From NCBI GenBank assembly GCA_039090855.1, contig CM077023.1:86589127-86653126 (forward strand): a DNA stretch of 64,000 bases. Direction: 5' to 3'. The DNA is from Macrothele yani (Eukaryota > Arthropoda > Arachnida > Araneae > Macrothelidae). A program made the translations under genes and the position numbers. Shown piece by piece: positions 43,417 through 54,590 of the stretch; position 1 is the stretch's first letter, and every line of letters begins with the position of its first letter. The notes under the pieces were generated by a model. That model worked only from the letters and a program-made list of their open reading frames with translations, searched no databases and was not told the origin of the DNA.

Positions 43417-44633
43417 CACTGAAGAGCAATTTAATTAGAGATACCTGTCTAGTAACGTGTAGCACCACCTTTCGCCCTGATGACGGCGGTGATTCATCTC
43501 GACAGGGACTCACAAGACACCGGAAGCGTTGGGAAGCCATACGGATCCACGACCCCTGAACAAACTCCCACAGTTCACTAAGATTTCATGGAGGGGGGTC
43601 AGAGCCTCGAAGATCTCTCTCGATGGCATCCGAGATGTGCTCGATGGGATTGAGGTCAGGTGACCTAGCTGGCCAAGGAAGCGAGGTTACGTCGGTTGAG
43701 TGTTCATCCAACTATTCGGATACAATTCGGGAGCGATGGCACGGTGCATTGTCTTGTTGCAGGATGAGGTCCCCAGTGGGATGTTGAAGACGCACAAACG
43801 GGGGCAAATGGTCGTCCAGGATATCCTGGTAACGTTGACCTGTGAGGGACGATTTCACACGTACCAGGGGTCCCATTTCAGTCCACGTAAACAGTCCCCA
43901 GACGAGAATGCCACCCCCACTAGCTTGAAGAGTACCCTGCTGCAAGAAGGATCCATCGTTTCATGTGGTTTGGGCCGTACTCGTATCCTGCCATCCGCAT
44001 GTACCAACGTGAATCTCGATTCATCAGTCCAGGCAACATTTTCCCACATGTGTAGGGTCCAGTGGCGATGTTCGCGCGCCCATGTTAATCTTTGCTCCCT
44101 GTGATGTGCGATCAGTAGCGGTACCCTCGTGGGACGATGGCTTCTGTACCCCATAGCGAGGAGATGGTTCTGGATGGTGTGGCTGCTTACACGTTTTTAT
44201 GCACCAGCGCTAAATTGCCGAGTGATTTCTTGCACCGTGGCCCGTCTATCCGCTGTTACAATGTGAGGTAGCCGACGATGACCCCGCTCATCCACACGCT
44301 GTTGTCCACTGCAGTTGGCCCTTGCAGGGATGGTTTTACCGGAATCGATGTACTCACGGTGCACCCGTGACACAGTGGCTCGTGAAAATCTCAGGGCCTG
44401 CACGACTTCCGAGATGGAGTGACCCATTCGTCGGGCCCCGACAAATTGCCCACGATCAAATGCGCTTAGATCCTTCGTCTTACCCGTACTGCGCCCGACT
44501 CTTACTGATTCCCGTCGCATCACTCCTTATATTGTCGGATCGCTGCATACGTAATGTCGTTTCCGTTTATAGGGCCGCCCACAGCACACATTTGCATAAC
44601 GCCAGCTGTCTCTAATTCAGTTGCTCTTCAGTG
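43417..44633 (-). mobile_element. Tc1-like transposon with TA-flanked ends
   Basis: Ends CACTGAAGAGCAATTTAATT and the inverse AATTCAGTTGCTCTTCAGTG, each next to TA. It belongs to the same group as the 41.9-kb copy by protein, but its terminal repeat differs. Confidence 0.93.
43440..44523 (-). pseudogene. Tc1-like DD36E transposase, few lesions
   Basis: N-terminus: TGKTKDLSAFDRGQFVGARR, ISEVVQALRFSRATVSRVHR (helix-turn-helix), RRATVQEITRQFSAGA then a stop. Middle: HRPTRVPLLIAHHREQRLTW and NVAWTDESRFTLVHADGR (first Asp). A frameshift leads to LQASGGGILVWGLFTW. Last part: LILQQDNAPCHRSRIVSE (second Asp), a stop, then PARSPDLNPIEHISDAIERD (Glu kept). The spacing from second Asp to Glu is 36. All three catalytic residues survive, but three or more lesions split the frame. 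Confidence 0.9.
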
Positions 44634-44872
44634 TATATCACGAATGAAAGCAAAAAAGCTGGAGATGAGTTGGTATTTTTTTGCATACATGAGATCTCCA
44701 GTCTTAAATGCATTGATAGATGTAACTTATAACGTACTGTAAATAAAAACTTTTGCAATAATGAAGCTCACAGTAGAAATACACGATAAAGAAACGTTTG
44801 ATTTAAATATGACAATACACATCGACGGTGCAGAAATTATTACCCAAATAGATCTAAACTGACTTGCAAGTA

Positions 44873-46256
44873 CACTCACGGACAATAAAATTTGCGCACC
44901 AAGAAAGAAGCATCGGATTGAAGTGAAATTTTATGGACGTAATGATACAAATGAATAATACACATGATGGAAAAAACAGAGCTGCAGGACAATTACAGAG
45001 GGATTTGTGGCACGCAGTCCGGTCATCTTCAATAGCGCATTGCACCGCCTCGTGCGGCAATACATGCTGCAATACGGTCCGCCATGGAGGCGAACAGACG
45101 CCTGATGTTTTCCTGCAGAAAACTGGTCCCCACGTGTTGGACGGTGTTCTCCAAATCCCGGATAGTGCTGCACGGCGGTAGCCGGCGGTTTAACTGGTCC
45201 CACACATACTTGATAGAGGACATGTCCGGGGAGTGGTCAGGCCATGGAAGTGTCTGGACATGACGTAGGCAGTCCTGGGCAACACGAGCCGTGTGCGGGC
45301 GGGCATTATCCTGCTGGTATAGCGCACCTGGAATCCCGGCCAGGAATGGGAGCACATGGGGCCGTAGGATCTCTTCCACATATCGCTGGCCCGTCAGTGA
45401 TCCACGTACCACTACTAGAGCTAATAGGCTATCGTAGGAAATGGCTCCCCAGACCGTAGTACCTGCAGTGGGGCAGGTGTGACCCTCCATAGCAATGTTG
45501 GGATTGTGCCGTTGACCCGGGGACCTCCACAACCGGACACGATGATCATCAGTCCCCAAAACGAAGCGGCACTCATCGCTAAACACCACACGTAACCAGT
45601 CTGTGGCGTTCCACGTCCCTCTGACCTGGCACCACTGCACACGGAGCCGGCAATGTTCCAGTGTTAATGGGAGCACACGCAAGGGGCGCTGGGATCGCAG
45701 ATTCGCTTCCGCGAGGCGTCGGGGAAATGGTTCGTGGGCACACAGGAGCCACTACATCTGCCTGTATAGTGGACCGGGTCTCCGTCAGATCCGTTCGTGC
45801 CTGGTACACGATCCGTTGATCCTCTCTACCGGTGTTCCTCCTGGTACTTCCGGAGCCGCTCCGCCGTGTGGCAGTGCTGTCTCCCATTACATTCTGACGG
45901 TATGGTCAGAACGATCCACGTAGCGGGCTATACGGCTCGCCGTTCACCCTGCGGTTTTCAGCCTGATTATCCGGCCTCTCACAAAATCCGTAAGTTGAGT
46001 AAATAGACGTCTCTGGCATCTACCCGTCATTCTTGTCACTCTCTACTCTTGCGTGCGTCGGCCGGTGCTTTTCGTTTTAATGGAACATGTACTACACGCC
46101 GGTTTATAATGCTGCCGGTTCGTGCTTGCAGCGGTCATGCGCAACTCGCAGCAGACGTGGATCATTTGCATGCCAGCACACACTCTAGCTGTTTCCAAAG
46201 TTTTGCGGTCGTAGTATGTTTTCTTCTAGGTGCGCAAATTTCATTGTCCGTGAGTG
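44873..46256 (-). mobile_element. Tc1-like transposon with long inverted ends
   Basis: Ends CACTCACGGACAATAAAATT and the inverse AATTTCATTGTCCGTGAGTG continue as TGCGCACC/GGTGCGCA, about 28 bp, both bordered by TA. Length 1384 bp. Confidence 0.94.
45029..46035 (-). pseudogene. Tc1-like transposase, 32-residue catalytic spacing
   Basis: The N-terminus near 46035 reads LFTQLTDFVRGRIIRLKTAG, a stop, then helix-turn-helix remnants. The linker at 45880-45750 reads RNTGREDQRIVYQARTDLTE. A frameshift enters the 217-codon open part (45682-45029): RLRVQWCQVRGTWNATDW, LRVVFSDECRFVLGTDDHR (first Asp), GALYQQDNARPHTARVAQD (second Asp) and SPDMSSIKYVWDQLNRRLP, where the catalytic Glu is Lys. I count 32 residues between the second Asp and that position instead of the usual 34. 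It ends IAACIAARGGAMRY. Confidence 0.9.
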
Positions 46257-46259
46257 TAC

Positions 46260-47142
46260 TTCAAAAAGTAGTAATTGCCAATAGAAGAATAACTGTGCTC
46301 ACTTATTAACCAAAGAAATTATGGCACTCATATATTCACCAAAAAGTGATGCAGACAACAAAAGATAGTTAAAGATGTCATGTAAAAGATTAACTGTACA
46401 ATGATTAAAAACTTAGAAGTCGTGATAGCTTAAAGGATATACAGGAAACACTCATCATGTTTTGGAAACATATTTTACGTTTTGCAGAAGAGTTATTTAA
46501 TTGAAAACAGTTTAAAAAACTGTGTCACACTTTCCGAAAGTAAAACTGCCTAAAAAGTTGAAGATATTTATCCCAAAAACTTAACTTGAATTTATAGAAC
46601 CTGATTTTTATTTTTCAATAAAAGAAAAAAGAAACATGATTATTTGTGAAACGATGATACTCCTATTTTAAAGGTGATAAATATTGTTTCATATCATACT
46701 GATTCTGTCCGTAAATGTAATATTATATGACGCAGAATAAACATCTGAAATGCATTGTTTTTCATTTTAAACGGCAGAAGTTACTTGTAATGATGTTTTA
46801 TTGTACTGAAGAGAGTCCAAAACTCAAGACATCACAAAACATCACTCTCCATTTCTAAAATGGATCCTATAATGTCTCAGATACCTCTTTAATTATTGTG
46901 AGAATGATATGTTTTCAAGTTATGATCGGTAGAACAGCCAAAATGTGAAGCTCAGCTACAGCCAACAGTAGTTTTTAGAACGCTCTACAAATTTTTAATA
47001 GAGCAGACCATCTTACTACGGGAAAACTCGGGACCGACGGAAATCCCAGTTAAATCCGGGATTCGCTAATTCAGTTTTGCGGTGAAAAATCGCACCTTAT
47101 AAAAATATGCATATGTGAAAATATGCATGTACCTTTATATTA
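46260..47142. other. AT-rich, no gene recognised
   Basis: Nothing recognisable. Confidence 0.45.
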
Positions 47143-47144
47143 TA

Positions 47145-48304
47145 AACCGATGAGCCATTATATTATGACCACCTACCTAAGAAGCTGTGGGACCCTCTTT
47201 AGCCAGCAAAACAGCGGCCACTCGACGAGGCATCGATTCGATGAGGTGGCGATAGCTATTCTGGATTATCTGGTATATCAACAGTAAGTCCTCCAGTTCC
47301 CGTACATTTCGAGGTGGTGGTGATTTAGCGCGAACCCGCTTTTACAAGTCAAACCACAAATGTTCGATTGGGTTCATGTCAGGTGAATTTGGATGCCAGG
47401 GCATTAACAGAAAGTCACCAGCATGTTCCTCGAACCAATCCTTAACGATTCTGGCAGTGTGACATGGTGGATTATCCTGTTAGTAATGGCCATCTCCAGC
47501 AGGGAACGCACTTGACGCAAATGGGTGAACTTGGTCCTCAACGATGTTCAGATACCTGACAACTGTCAGGGATTGTGTTATTAGGATAATGAGGGCCTAA
47601 AGTGTCCCAAGAAAACATCTCCAACAGCATAACACCCTGTTTCCGCCAAACGGTGCATCCAGGTGCCTCCGTTGGTGATCGGCGTATCCGCGCTCAATCG
47701 TCTACGTGATGCACCAGGAAACTTGATTCGTCAGATCAGGCCACTGTCTTCCAATCATCCACGGTCCAATCTCGATGATCTTGGGCCCATTTCATGCATT
47801 GTTGGCGATGGCGTGCAGGCCTATGCGCAGAAGGCTGCGATGAACCGTGTTCTGTGACCCATTGCCCTGATCACCACTATTTTAGCTGCTGGGGATTTGT
47901 CGCACTGTGGCCCTGCCGTCGCTGTGAACAATGCGCGACAGTCTTCGCTTCCCTCTGGAATAAATGAGCTGCGGGCGACGCACGGGTGGACGATGGTTCG
48001 TTGTTTGGCCATCTGTGCACCACTTTTGATACGTACTCACAACAGCGACACGTGAACAACCCACAAGCAGCGCCGTTTCCGAGATCGTAGTTCCAAGGCA
48101 CCGTGCCATCACAATTTGCCCTTTAAAAAATTTCGATAAATCGGCAGCTTTTCCCATTCTGAATCCGAACGCTCTGCTAACCGAAAGCCGGTCCTCGGGT
48201 TGTATATATACTGCTCTGTGAACTTCACGTGCTCCACCGTTCTGTCTCCAAGCGCGCTCGTTTCTCTAGACTTTGGGTGGTTATAATGTAATGGTTCATC
48301 GGTG
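47145..48304 (-). mobile_element. Tc1/mariner element with CCGATGA ends
   Basis: The left end AACCGATGAGCCATTATATT and right end TGTAATGGTTCATCGGTG are inverse with few mismatches. The N-terminus (48157 downward) reads [40 protein letters not shown] (helix-turn-helix) and [20 protein letters not shown], followed by frameshifts. The C-terminal portion near 47180-47480 is only partly readable. Inactive. Confidence 0.88.
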
Positions 48305-48306
48305 TA

Positions 48307-49522
48307 CACTGAATGACTAAATTATTATGATCGCCCGACCATTTTCCGCGAAGTAGCTCTCCCGCCGATTCTTCTGACCCAAGATGGCTGAATCGGTACA
48401 AAAAAGAACGCTGAATGCATGCAGAGACTAATGAAGTGCATTGCGCAAGAAATAATGGGTAAAAGATGCGATCTGACGGACTTTCAACGTGAAATGATCG
48501 TAGGTGCTCGAAGCATTGGTGCGAGCATTAGCGAAACGGTTTCACTTGTGAAATGTTCAAGGGCAGCAGTTCTTAAAGTTTACAGAAGTGGACCATAGTC
48601 AAAAACCGGGTCTGAGCGCAAGGCGTGTAGTCGTCAATGGCAACTGGATGCTCGAGCTGAGCGGAGAGTTGGCAGGCTTATTCAATCCGACAACCTGCCA
48701 ACACTTCGTCAAATTACAGATAATGTGAATCAGGGACCAAGACCGATGGCCTCTCAACGTACGGTTCGCCGCACATTAATTACATCATATTGGCTACAGA
48801 AGCAGACGGCCTGTCCCTAAGCCATTGCTATCTGCAGCGAACAAGAAGAAACGCCTCCAATTCACTCAGGAACACGAGAATAGGACAGTAAATGAGTGGA
48901 AAATTGTATTGTGGTCCGACGAATCACGTTTACAACTACACTATGCAGATGGAAGGGTGAGGATATGGAGACAGCAGCACGAAAGCATGGACCCATCTTG
49001 CATCGTCACTAATCTTCCAGCTGAAGCACCGTTTTGGTCTGGGGCATGTTTTCGTGGGAGTGTTTGGGCCCTTTGATTCGTGTGGAGCAACATTTGACAG
49101 CCCAAAGGTATTTAAATATCGTTGCCAACTATGTCAACCCTGTTATCTTGATGGTTTATCCAAATGGAGATGGATACTTCCAGCAGCACAGTGTTCCATA
49201 TCATAGTGCTCACACTGTAGGCTAACGGTTTGAAGAGCATCACGGAGATTTTTCCCTGCTACATAGGCCTCCTCAATCACTGGATCTCAATCCAATGGAG
49301 CATTTGTGGGATGAAGTCGAAAGGGCATCAGACAGCTGGATCCCTTACCATCAAATCTTCACGAGTTGGAGGGTGTAATTCATAGCATTTGGGCTAATAT
49401 ACCCAAAGCCACTTCCCGACATTTAATAGATCCATACCAAGAGGAATTTACGCAGTAATAAGAACAAAATGTGGCACAACAACGTACTAACCAGGTGGTC
49501 GTAATATTTTTGCCACTCAATG
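48307..49522 (+). mobile_element. Tc1-like transposon sharing a TA with its neighbour
   Basis: Left end CACTGAATGACTAAATTATT and right end ATATTTTTGCCACTCAATG are inverse. The TA at 48305-48306 is also the right border of the 47.1-kb element. Translation shows LTDFQREMIVGARSIGASIS (helix-turn-helix), [40 protein letters not shown] (first Asp), GYFQQHSVPYHSAHTVG (second catalytic Asp changed to His) and SLDLNPMEHLWDEVERASD (Glu kept). Frameshifts and stops are frequent. Confidence 0.9.
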
Positions 49523-49534
49523 TATACCCATGTA

Positions 49535-50610
49535 CACTCAATGAACAAAACATTAGATATACCTACCCAATAGCGTTTTGGCCCTCCTCTAGCGCGAATA
49601 ACAGCTTGTACACGCCAAGCCATAAACTCCCCGAGTTGCCGGAGGCTTTCCGGAGGTAATGCAAGCCATGCCTGTTGTAGCATTGTCTGCCCAAGACGTC
49701 GGTCCAGGATCAATGGATCTGAAGTTCCGCTTCACGTCATCCCAGAGAGTTTCCGCAGGGTTTAAATCCGAGGACCTCGGGGACCATTGGATAGTTCCAA
49801 ACACAGATGACTGTTCCTCGAGCCATGCCTAGCTGGTTGCGGCCCGGTGGGACACCGCATTTTCCTTCTGGAACAGACCATCGGCAGCAGGGTGCGCGAA
49901 GGCCATGAAAGCGTGTAGGTAATCAGCTAGCACATGCTTATAGCGCGCAGCGGTTGGGAACCTCTCCAGACACACTAAGGGACCTAATGCATTCCATGAG
50001 AAGGCTTCCCAAACCATCGTACAGCCACCACAGCCTTGAAAAAAGGCCTCATGGCAAAGCGGGGCCTTGGCCTTATGCTGTCGCCGCCACATCCGCACCC
50101 TCCCGTCAGCTCGGTACAACTGGAAACGGGATTCATCTGACCACACGATGCGGCGCCACTCTGCAGAGGTTTAGTTTTGATGTTCCCGGCACCAGACGAG
50201 GCGTAATATCCGATGACGAGCAGTCAAGAGTGGCACACGAGTAGGGCGTGGGCTCCCGTAGCCCAGGGTATACAGCGTACGACGTACCCCACTCCCTAGC
50301 TGACGCTGCTTGGCCCTCTGACACTTGACCTAGATGTGATTTGCGCCACCGTTGCCAAGCGGTCGGCCTGCGCGAGTCTGGATAGTCTACGTCGACCCCG
50401 GTCATCAACGGGGCGTGGTCGACCACGCTTGCTCTCTGGACCCCAGTACGTCTGTCGATGGTATATTCGCGGTACACCCTTGATACGGTTGCCCTAATGA
50501 ACTCTAGGGTTCTTACCACTTGGGCAACAGAATGATACATCTGTCTTGCTCAGACAATGAGTCTACAATTAGTCTCTCAGATCACCACGTTTACCCATGT
50601 TCGTCGATTG
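49535..50610 (-). mobile_element. Tc1-like transposon, right end lost
   Basis: Left end CACTCAATGAACAAAACATT follows TA at 49533-49534. Antisense blocks: YHSVAQVVRTLEFIRATVSR (helix-turn-helix, near 50535), ESRFQLYRADGRVRMWRRQH preceded by WSD (first Asp), GLFQKENAVSHRAATS (second Asp changed to Glu), SPRSSDLNPAETLWDDVKRN (Glu kept) and RVQAVIRARGGPKRYW. I find no inverse of the left end near 50600-50628, where a hAT-like element begins. Confidence 0.88.
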
Positions 50611-50628
50611 CGATACACTGTTGGGTAG

Positions 50629-51856
50629 TAGAGATGAGCTCTGGCCCGGGCTCAGAATTCATTAACTACCGACTTTCATTACCGTCTTGACTTTTATTAC
50701 TGTAATTAATTCAACACGTGTAATTCCGAGCCCGGTTGAATTACACGTGTTGAATTTCATTGTGGATTTGTTACCATGGTGGAAAGATTTTCAATTTCCT
50801 AAGCTAGCTGCCATTTCAAGACAAATTTTGCTTAGTAAGACTTGCATTATGCATTGTCCAATGCTATGGCCCAAGCAAGGATTAGTTTAAGGAGGTCTGG
50901 TATCGAAAAACTGAAAAAAAATCGCATTCCCATTTTTTGTATTTTATTAAAAATCAAGAATCTTATCTTTAAAGTGATGTATTAATTTTCAAAATTGTGT
51001 AGTTAGAAGTATTGTTATTTATTTTTTTAAATTTCCTCACTCCCGCGATTTTTGGGGTGACGTTGGTTTTTAGTGCAGCAGGTCGAGTTTTACAAGTTGA
51101 AGCGCTGAGGCATTAGATGCAATTCTCTCTCTCTCTTTTTCATGATGAACTTGATCTGGAAACTGCACAAACATATGATGCGATTATTATACTTTTTAAG
51201 CGCAAAGCTTTGTTAATGTTACAAAATGCAGAATAATCTGGTCTGGAATGCTTTTACGTTCTTTTTTTTTTGATTTTGGAAATTTCCCTACATGCTTTTT
51301 TTATATTCTACTACATCACTCTGAACTACCTTTACCAATTAGCATATATGCATATTATACTGCAAAGATTAGTTTTCTAGAGTCAAAATTTCAAACACTT
51401 GCAACTGTCTGTACGGCGTTGTACGTTTTATAATGCAATTGATTCAAAATAAAAGTAAATTTAGAAATCAAAAAGAAATAACGAATGGAATTTTTTGTTT
51501 CTAAACGATTTCCTTTTCTTCAGCTTTTACTAAAATTACTGATTCCCCTGATACGGTTGAAGGGCACGTTGATTTTTTTTTTTTTTTTTCAAATCCACAT
51601 TTTAGAACATTTGGCTTTATGCGTAGTATTTCTAAAAACATATTAATATTGTGAAGTGCATTAACTGAACTAAACTTTTTAAACTAATCCTTGCTTGGGC
51701 CATATCTTTGGCCAGTGTATAATGCATAAATGCAAGCCTTGATAAGCAAAATTTTCCAAGAATCTCAGCAAACACATGTAATCAAAGAAAGCGGGCTCTA
51801 GGACTTTGGACCCGGGCGGGCCCGGGCTCCAAAAATTGAGCGCGAACTCATCTCTA
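50629..51856. mobile_element. hAT-like non-autonomous element, 8-bp target duplication
   Basis: Ends TAGAGATGAGCTCTGGCCCG and CGCGAACTCATCTCTA are inverse. Flanks TTGGGTAG (50621-50628) and TTGGGAAG (51857-51864) match at seven of eight bases, the duplication length of hAT elements. The inner arms are also inverse, for example GGCCCAAGCAAGGATTAG near 50868 against CTAATCCTTGCTTGGGCC near 51683, extending the inverted repeats to roughly 200 bp. Arms carry GCCCGGG motifs near the tips. No transposase motif is present in the ~800-bp centre. Confidence 0.85.
50707..50757. repeat. Palindrome inside the hAT-like left arm
   Basis: ATTCAACACGTGTAATTC is followed after about 10 bases by its inverse GAATTACACGTGTTGAAT, able to form a hairpin of ~18 bp. 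Confidence 0.85.
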
Positions 51857-51864
51857 TTGGGAAG

Positions 51865-52393
51865 CCCTGTGGGCCGCCTATTTTTTTTTTTTTTTTTTTT
51901 TCTGTTTGAGTTTTTTCCACTCTGCGCGAGGGATGCCTATGTCGACTGCCCATCACCCCTACCTGTAATGTTTTGTCTACTGAGTGCTGTATATAACAAC
52001 ATATGGCAGCATTTTTTCACCCTTTTCTGTCTCTCTAATGCTGTCTACTTTGTCGTTTACGAATAACACATTTCTCTTAAATATTTTGTCACTTATAAAG
52101 GTATAGGATTTTTTACTTGATGGCTATATACTTGAGTTGAATGCTGTTCAAGGACACACATGAAGCAAAAACAGCACCGATTTTTCCAATGCGACGCTCA
52201 CTTTGAAGGGGAATGGGGCAATGGATACAATTCCAGGGATTGTTATTTCCTGTTTTCCCTTAGACCCTATCCCTAATCCATTACTCACCTGTCAATTCCT
52301 GCAATCGTCGTCCAGAAATCCACTTAATACATGCTTGTGAATAACGACCATCATCCTTTTGCCCAGGAATAAGGCGCTAGTTTCCAAATCCGT
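51865..52393. other. No gene; T-tract
   Basis: A T run of about 20 lies near 51882-51901. Nothing else is recognisable. Confidence 0.45.
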
Positions 52394-52479
52394 TGATTAG
52401 GGACGGGCGACTGCTTGTAGCCCATTGAGTTGCTCACGGTGGTCGTTAAACCTCCAATCAAAAAAAAAAAAAAAAAAAA
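52394..52479 (+). mobile_element. tRNA-derived SINE, 5'-truncated to the 3' end
   Basis: Holds only TTAGGGACGGGCGACTGCTT through GGTCGTTAAACCTCCAATCA and a ~19-bp A tail. The long clean tail suggests a recent, truncated insertion. Confidence 0.9.
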
Positions 52480-52775
52480 CTCCTTTGATGCGATGCTCCC
52501 AAAGCCTAGCCCCTTGGAGTGGGTGGCAGCTATTCTCTGGCGCAACTCGCTTATTGCATATTTGATGTACTCTCTTCATATTGCTTTTCTATCAACCTTC
52601 TTGCACTGGTACACTAAGATTCCCCTGCGCTGTTGCAATTTCGTCTTGTATGCCATTCCTATTCCTCTATTTCAAGACAGCGCGCACCAGGTTTTCACCT
52701 CGTTAAATATCGAATTTCATTAAATTTTGTTACTTCGCTTGGTAAAATTGCTCATCTTAACCTTTCTCTTCCTCG

Positions 52776-53195
52776 TTAAGGGTCCTCTATATCTCGTGAG
52801 AAATAGCTCAAAACACGCATTTTCAGAACGAAATTACATTATATATTGTAGAAAAACAATTTAGGAATCCGGTTTTTTTTCACATGTAGAACAAACATTG
52901 AATCATCTTTCTGCGTTTCTATATTAGCGTTACTTTGCGTAGTAATATTTTAATTATTATCCCAAAAGTGCAAAGTAATGGGCAATTTGACAATTATTTT
53001 TAAAAACTTCTAATTTTGATATCTCCTAGGTTAAAAAGCAGAAAAATAGTTTTATATTTTCTCTCGAAATATAAAAATTTCGAAACACATACGAGTGATA
53101 TGATATACTGATTTTTTCATCTGCATGATGCTATATTTGTTTCAATTTCGCATTCGGCGGAATTGAAACAGTGCGGGGTATGGAGGACTCTTTAA
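52776..53195. mobile_element. Possible TTAA-bounded MITE
   Basis: TTAAGGGTCCTCTATATC at 52776 roughly inverts TATGGAGGACTCTTTAA at the right. Only the terminal ~17 bp agree, with mismatches, so this is a weak call. Confidence 0.3.
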
Positions 53196-53340
53196 TCCGG
53201 GAATTTTATTAAATTTAGTTCCTTTAAAACGATCAAATTAGCTCTGATTTAGCATTATACCAAATAAAAGTTCCTGTTTTACACGTTTAATTCGGGATCT
53301 CGTTACTTTACATAATCAGGTTCTGCTGTAATTTTTTTAT

Positions 53341-53541
53341 TTTTTTTGATTGGAGGTTTAGCGACCACCGTGAGCAACTCAATGGGCTATAAGCAGACGC
53401 CCGTTCCTAATTTAGGGTCACTAGTTCCAGGGAAGGGAGAGAGCCAGTGCCGTAAGACAAACACAACATCCATGCCTCACCGGGATTCGAAACCGGACCC
53501 CTTTCGGACGAATGATCAGAGGCCATCGCTTAGACCACTGC
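53341..53541 (-). mobile_element. tRNA-derived SINE, nearly full length
   Basis: From TTTTTTTGATTGGAGGTTTA through CCGGGATTCGAAACCGG (B box with one change) to CGCTTAGACCACTGCG. The last ~15 bp of the tRNA head are missing. Confidence 0.92.
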
Positions 53542-53609
53542 GGTCGCAAGATAAAAAGGACTAGGCACTAAGTAACCCGGAAGAGCTCAGAATACATTTA
53601 TTTATTTGT

Positions 53610-53821
53610 TTCAGAGTTTGACATCCACACTCACATCTCATAGGGCTGTAAACACTGTCCTGTACCTGATTTAGGGCCACGGTTCTAGTTAGAGAAGGGG
53701 AAAATGCCAGCACCGAAATACAAGCATGGCATCCATGCTACATCCGGGACTAGTGTTCGAGCCAATACGGGATAACTTTACAGAAGCCAGCGACTCAGAC
53801 CATTCGGCCACTTTGGCGGCT
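53610..53821 (-). mobile_element. tRNA-derived SINE, old
   Basis: From TTCAGAGTTTGACATCCACA to CATTCGGCCACTTTGGCGGC. All parts align but with many substitutions, and the B box is lost. Confidence 0.72.
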
Positions 53822-53907
53822 AATCGGAAAGTAAATTTGTAACCAAATTATCTTAGTCATATCATTTATCCTATGTAAAGAACGACAGGGAAAACCTTTT
53901 TTCTGTT

Positions 53908-54359
53908 TTGAGGTTTAATCACCGCCATGATTAACTCGTTGTGCTAAAAGCGGTCATCCACCCTTAATTTTGGCTACTGGTTCGTGGAAAGGAAAACACC
54001 AGCTCCGTGAGACAAACACGCCACCCATGCACAGCCGCCCCGGTGGCGCAGTGGTCTAAGCGATGGCCTCTGATCATTCGTCCGAACGGGGTCCGGGTTC
54101 GAACCCCGGTGAGGCATGGATGTTGTGTTTGTCTTACGGCACTGGCTCTCTCCCTTCCCTGGAACCAGTGACCTTAAATTAGGGACGAGCGACTGCTTAT
54201 AGCCCATTGAGTTGCTCACGGTGGTCGTTAAAAAAATCCAATCAAAAAAAAAAAAAAAAAAAAAAACCACCCATGACCCATTCGGGACTCGAATCTGGGC
54301 CCAACTTAAACGAATGTTTCAAAGTCAACGTCTCAGACTACTGAGACACAGGGGTAGCA
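53908..54359 (-). mobile_element. tRNA-derived SINE split by a younger SINE
   Basis: Part one (53908-54029) runs from TGTTTTGAGGTTTAATCACC to ACACGCCACCCATG. Part two (54276-54359) continues ACCCATTCGGGACTCGAATC to ACACAGGGGTAGC. Between them sits a complete SINE in the opposite orientation. Confidence 0.85.
54030..54266 (+). mobile_element. Full-length young tRNA-derived SINE nested in an older one
   Basis: CCACCCATG is duplicated on both sides (54021-54029 and 54267-54275). The A box TGGCGCAGTGG is at 54044-54054 and the B box GGTTCGAACCC at 54096-54106. It is nearly identical to the 35.2-kb copy apart from a few bases and a T-run variant (GTTAAAAAAATCC) before the ~22-bp A tail. Confidence 0.95.
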
Positions 54360-54489
54360 GCATGGAAGCTTTTCACTTTAATTATGAATGAATACTACGT
54401 ATTAATTCAAAAACGTAAAACATTGTTTCAAAAATAAGTAAAAATCTTTGCTCGTTTGCTGTGTTTAAGATAATATCAGCCCAGAGCAG

Positions 54490-54590
54490 ATAACGTTCCA
54501 TCGGGACAGAGAACTGCGGGTGAGACTTGGGGAGACCTTTATCCAGCAGTGCATTGATAATAATGGTTGTTAATGGTGATGACATTCAAA
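54490..54590 (+). mobile_element. RTE-like LINE, extreme 3' fragment
   Basis: GACTTGGGGAGACCTTTATC and CAGCAGTGCATTGATAATAA match the end of the 36-kb LINE (LGETFVQQWIDN). The GAT tail is reduced to TGGTGATGAC. Confidence 0.65.
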
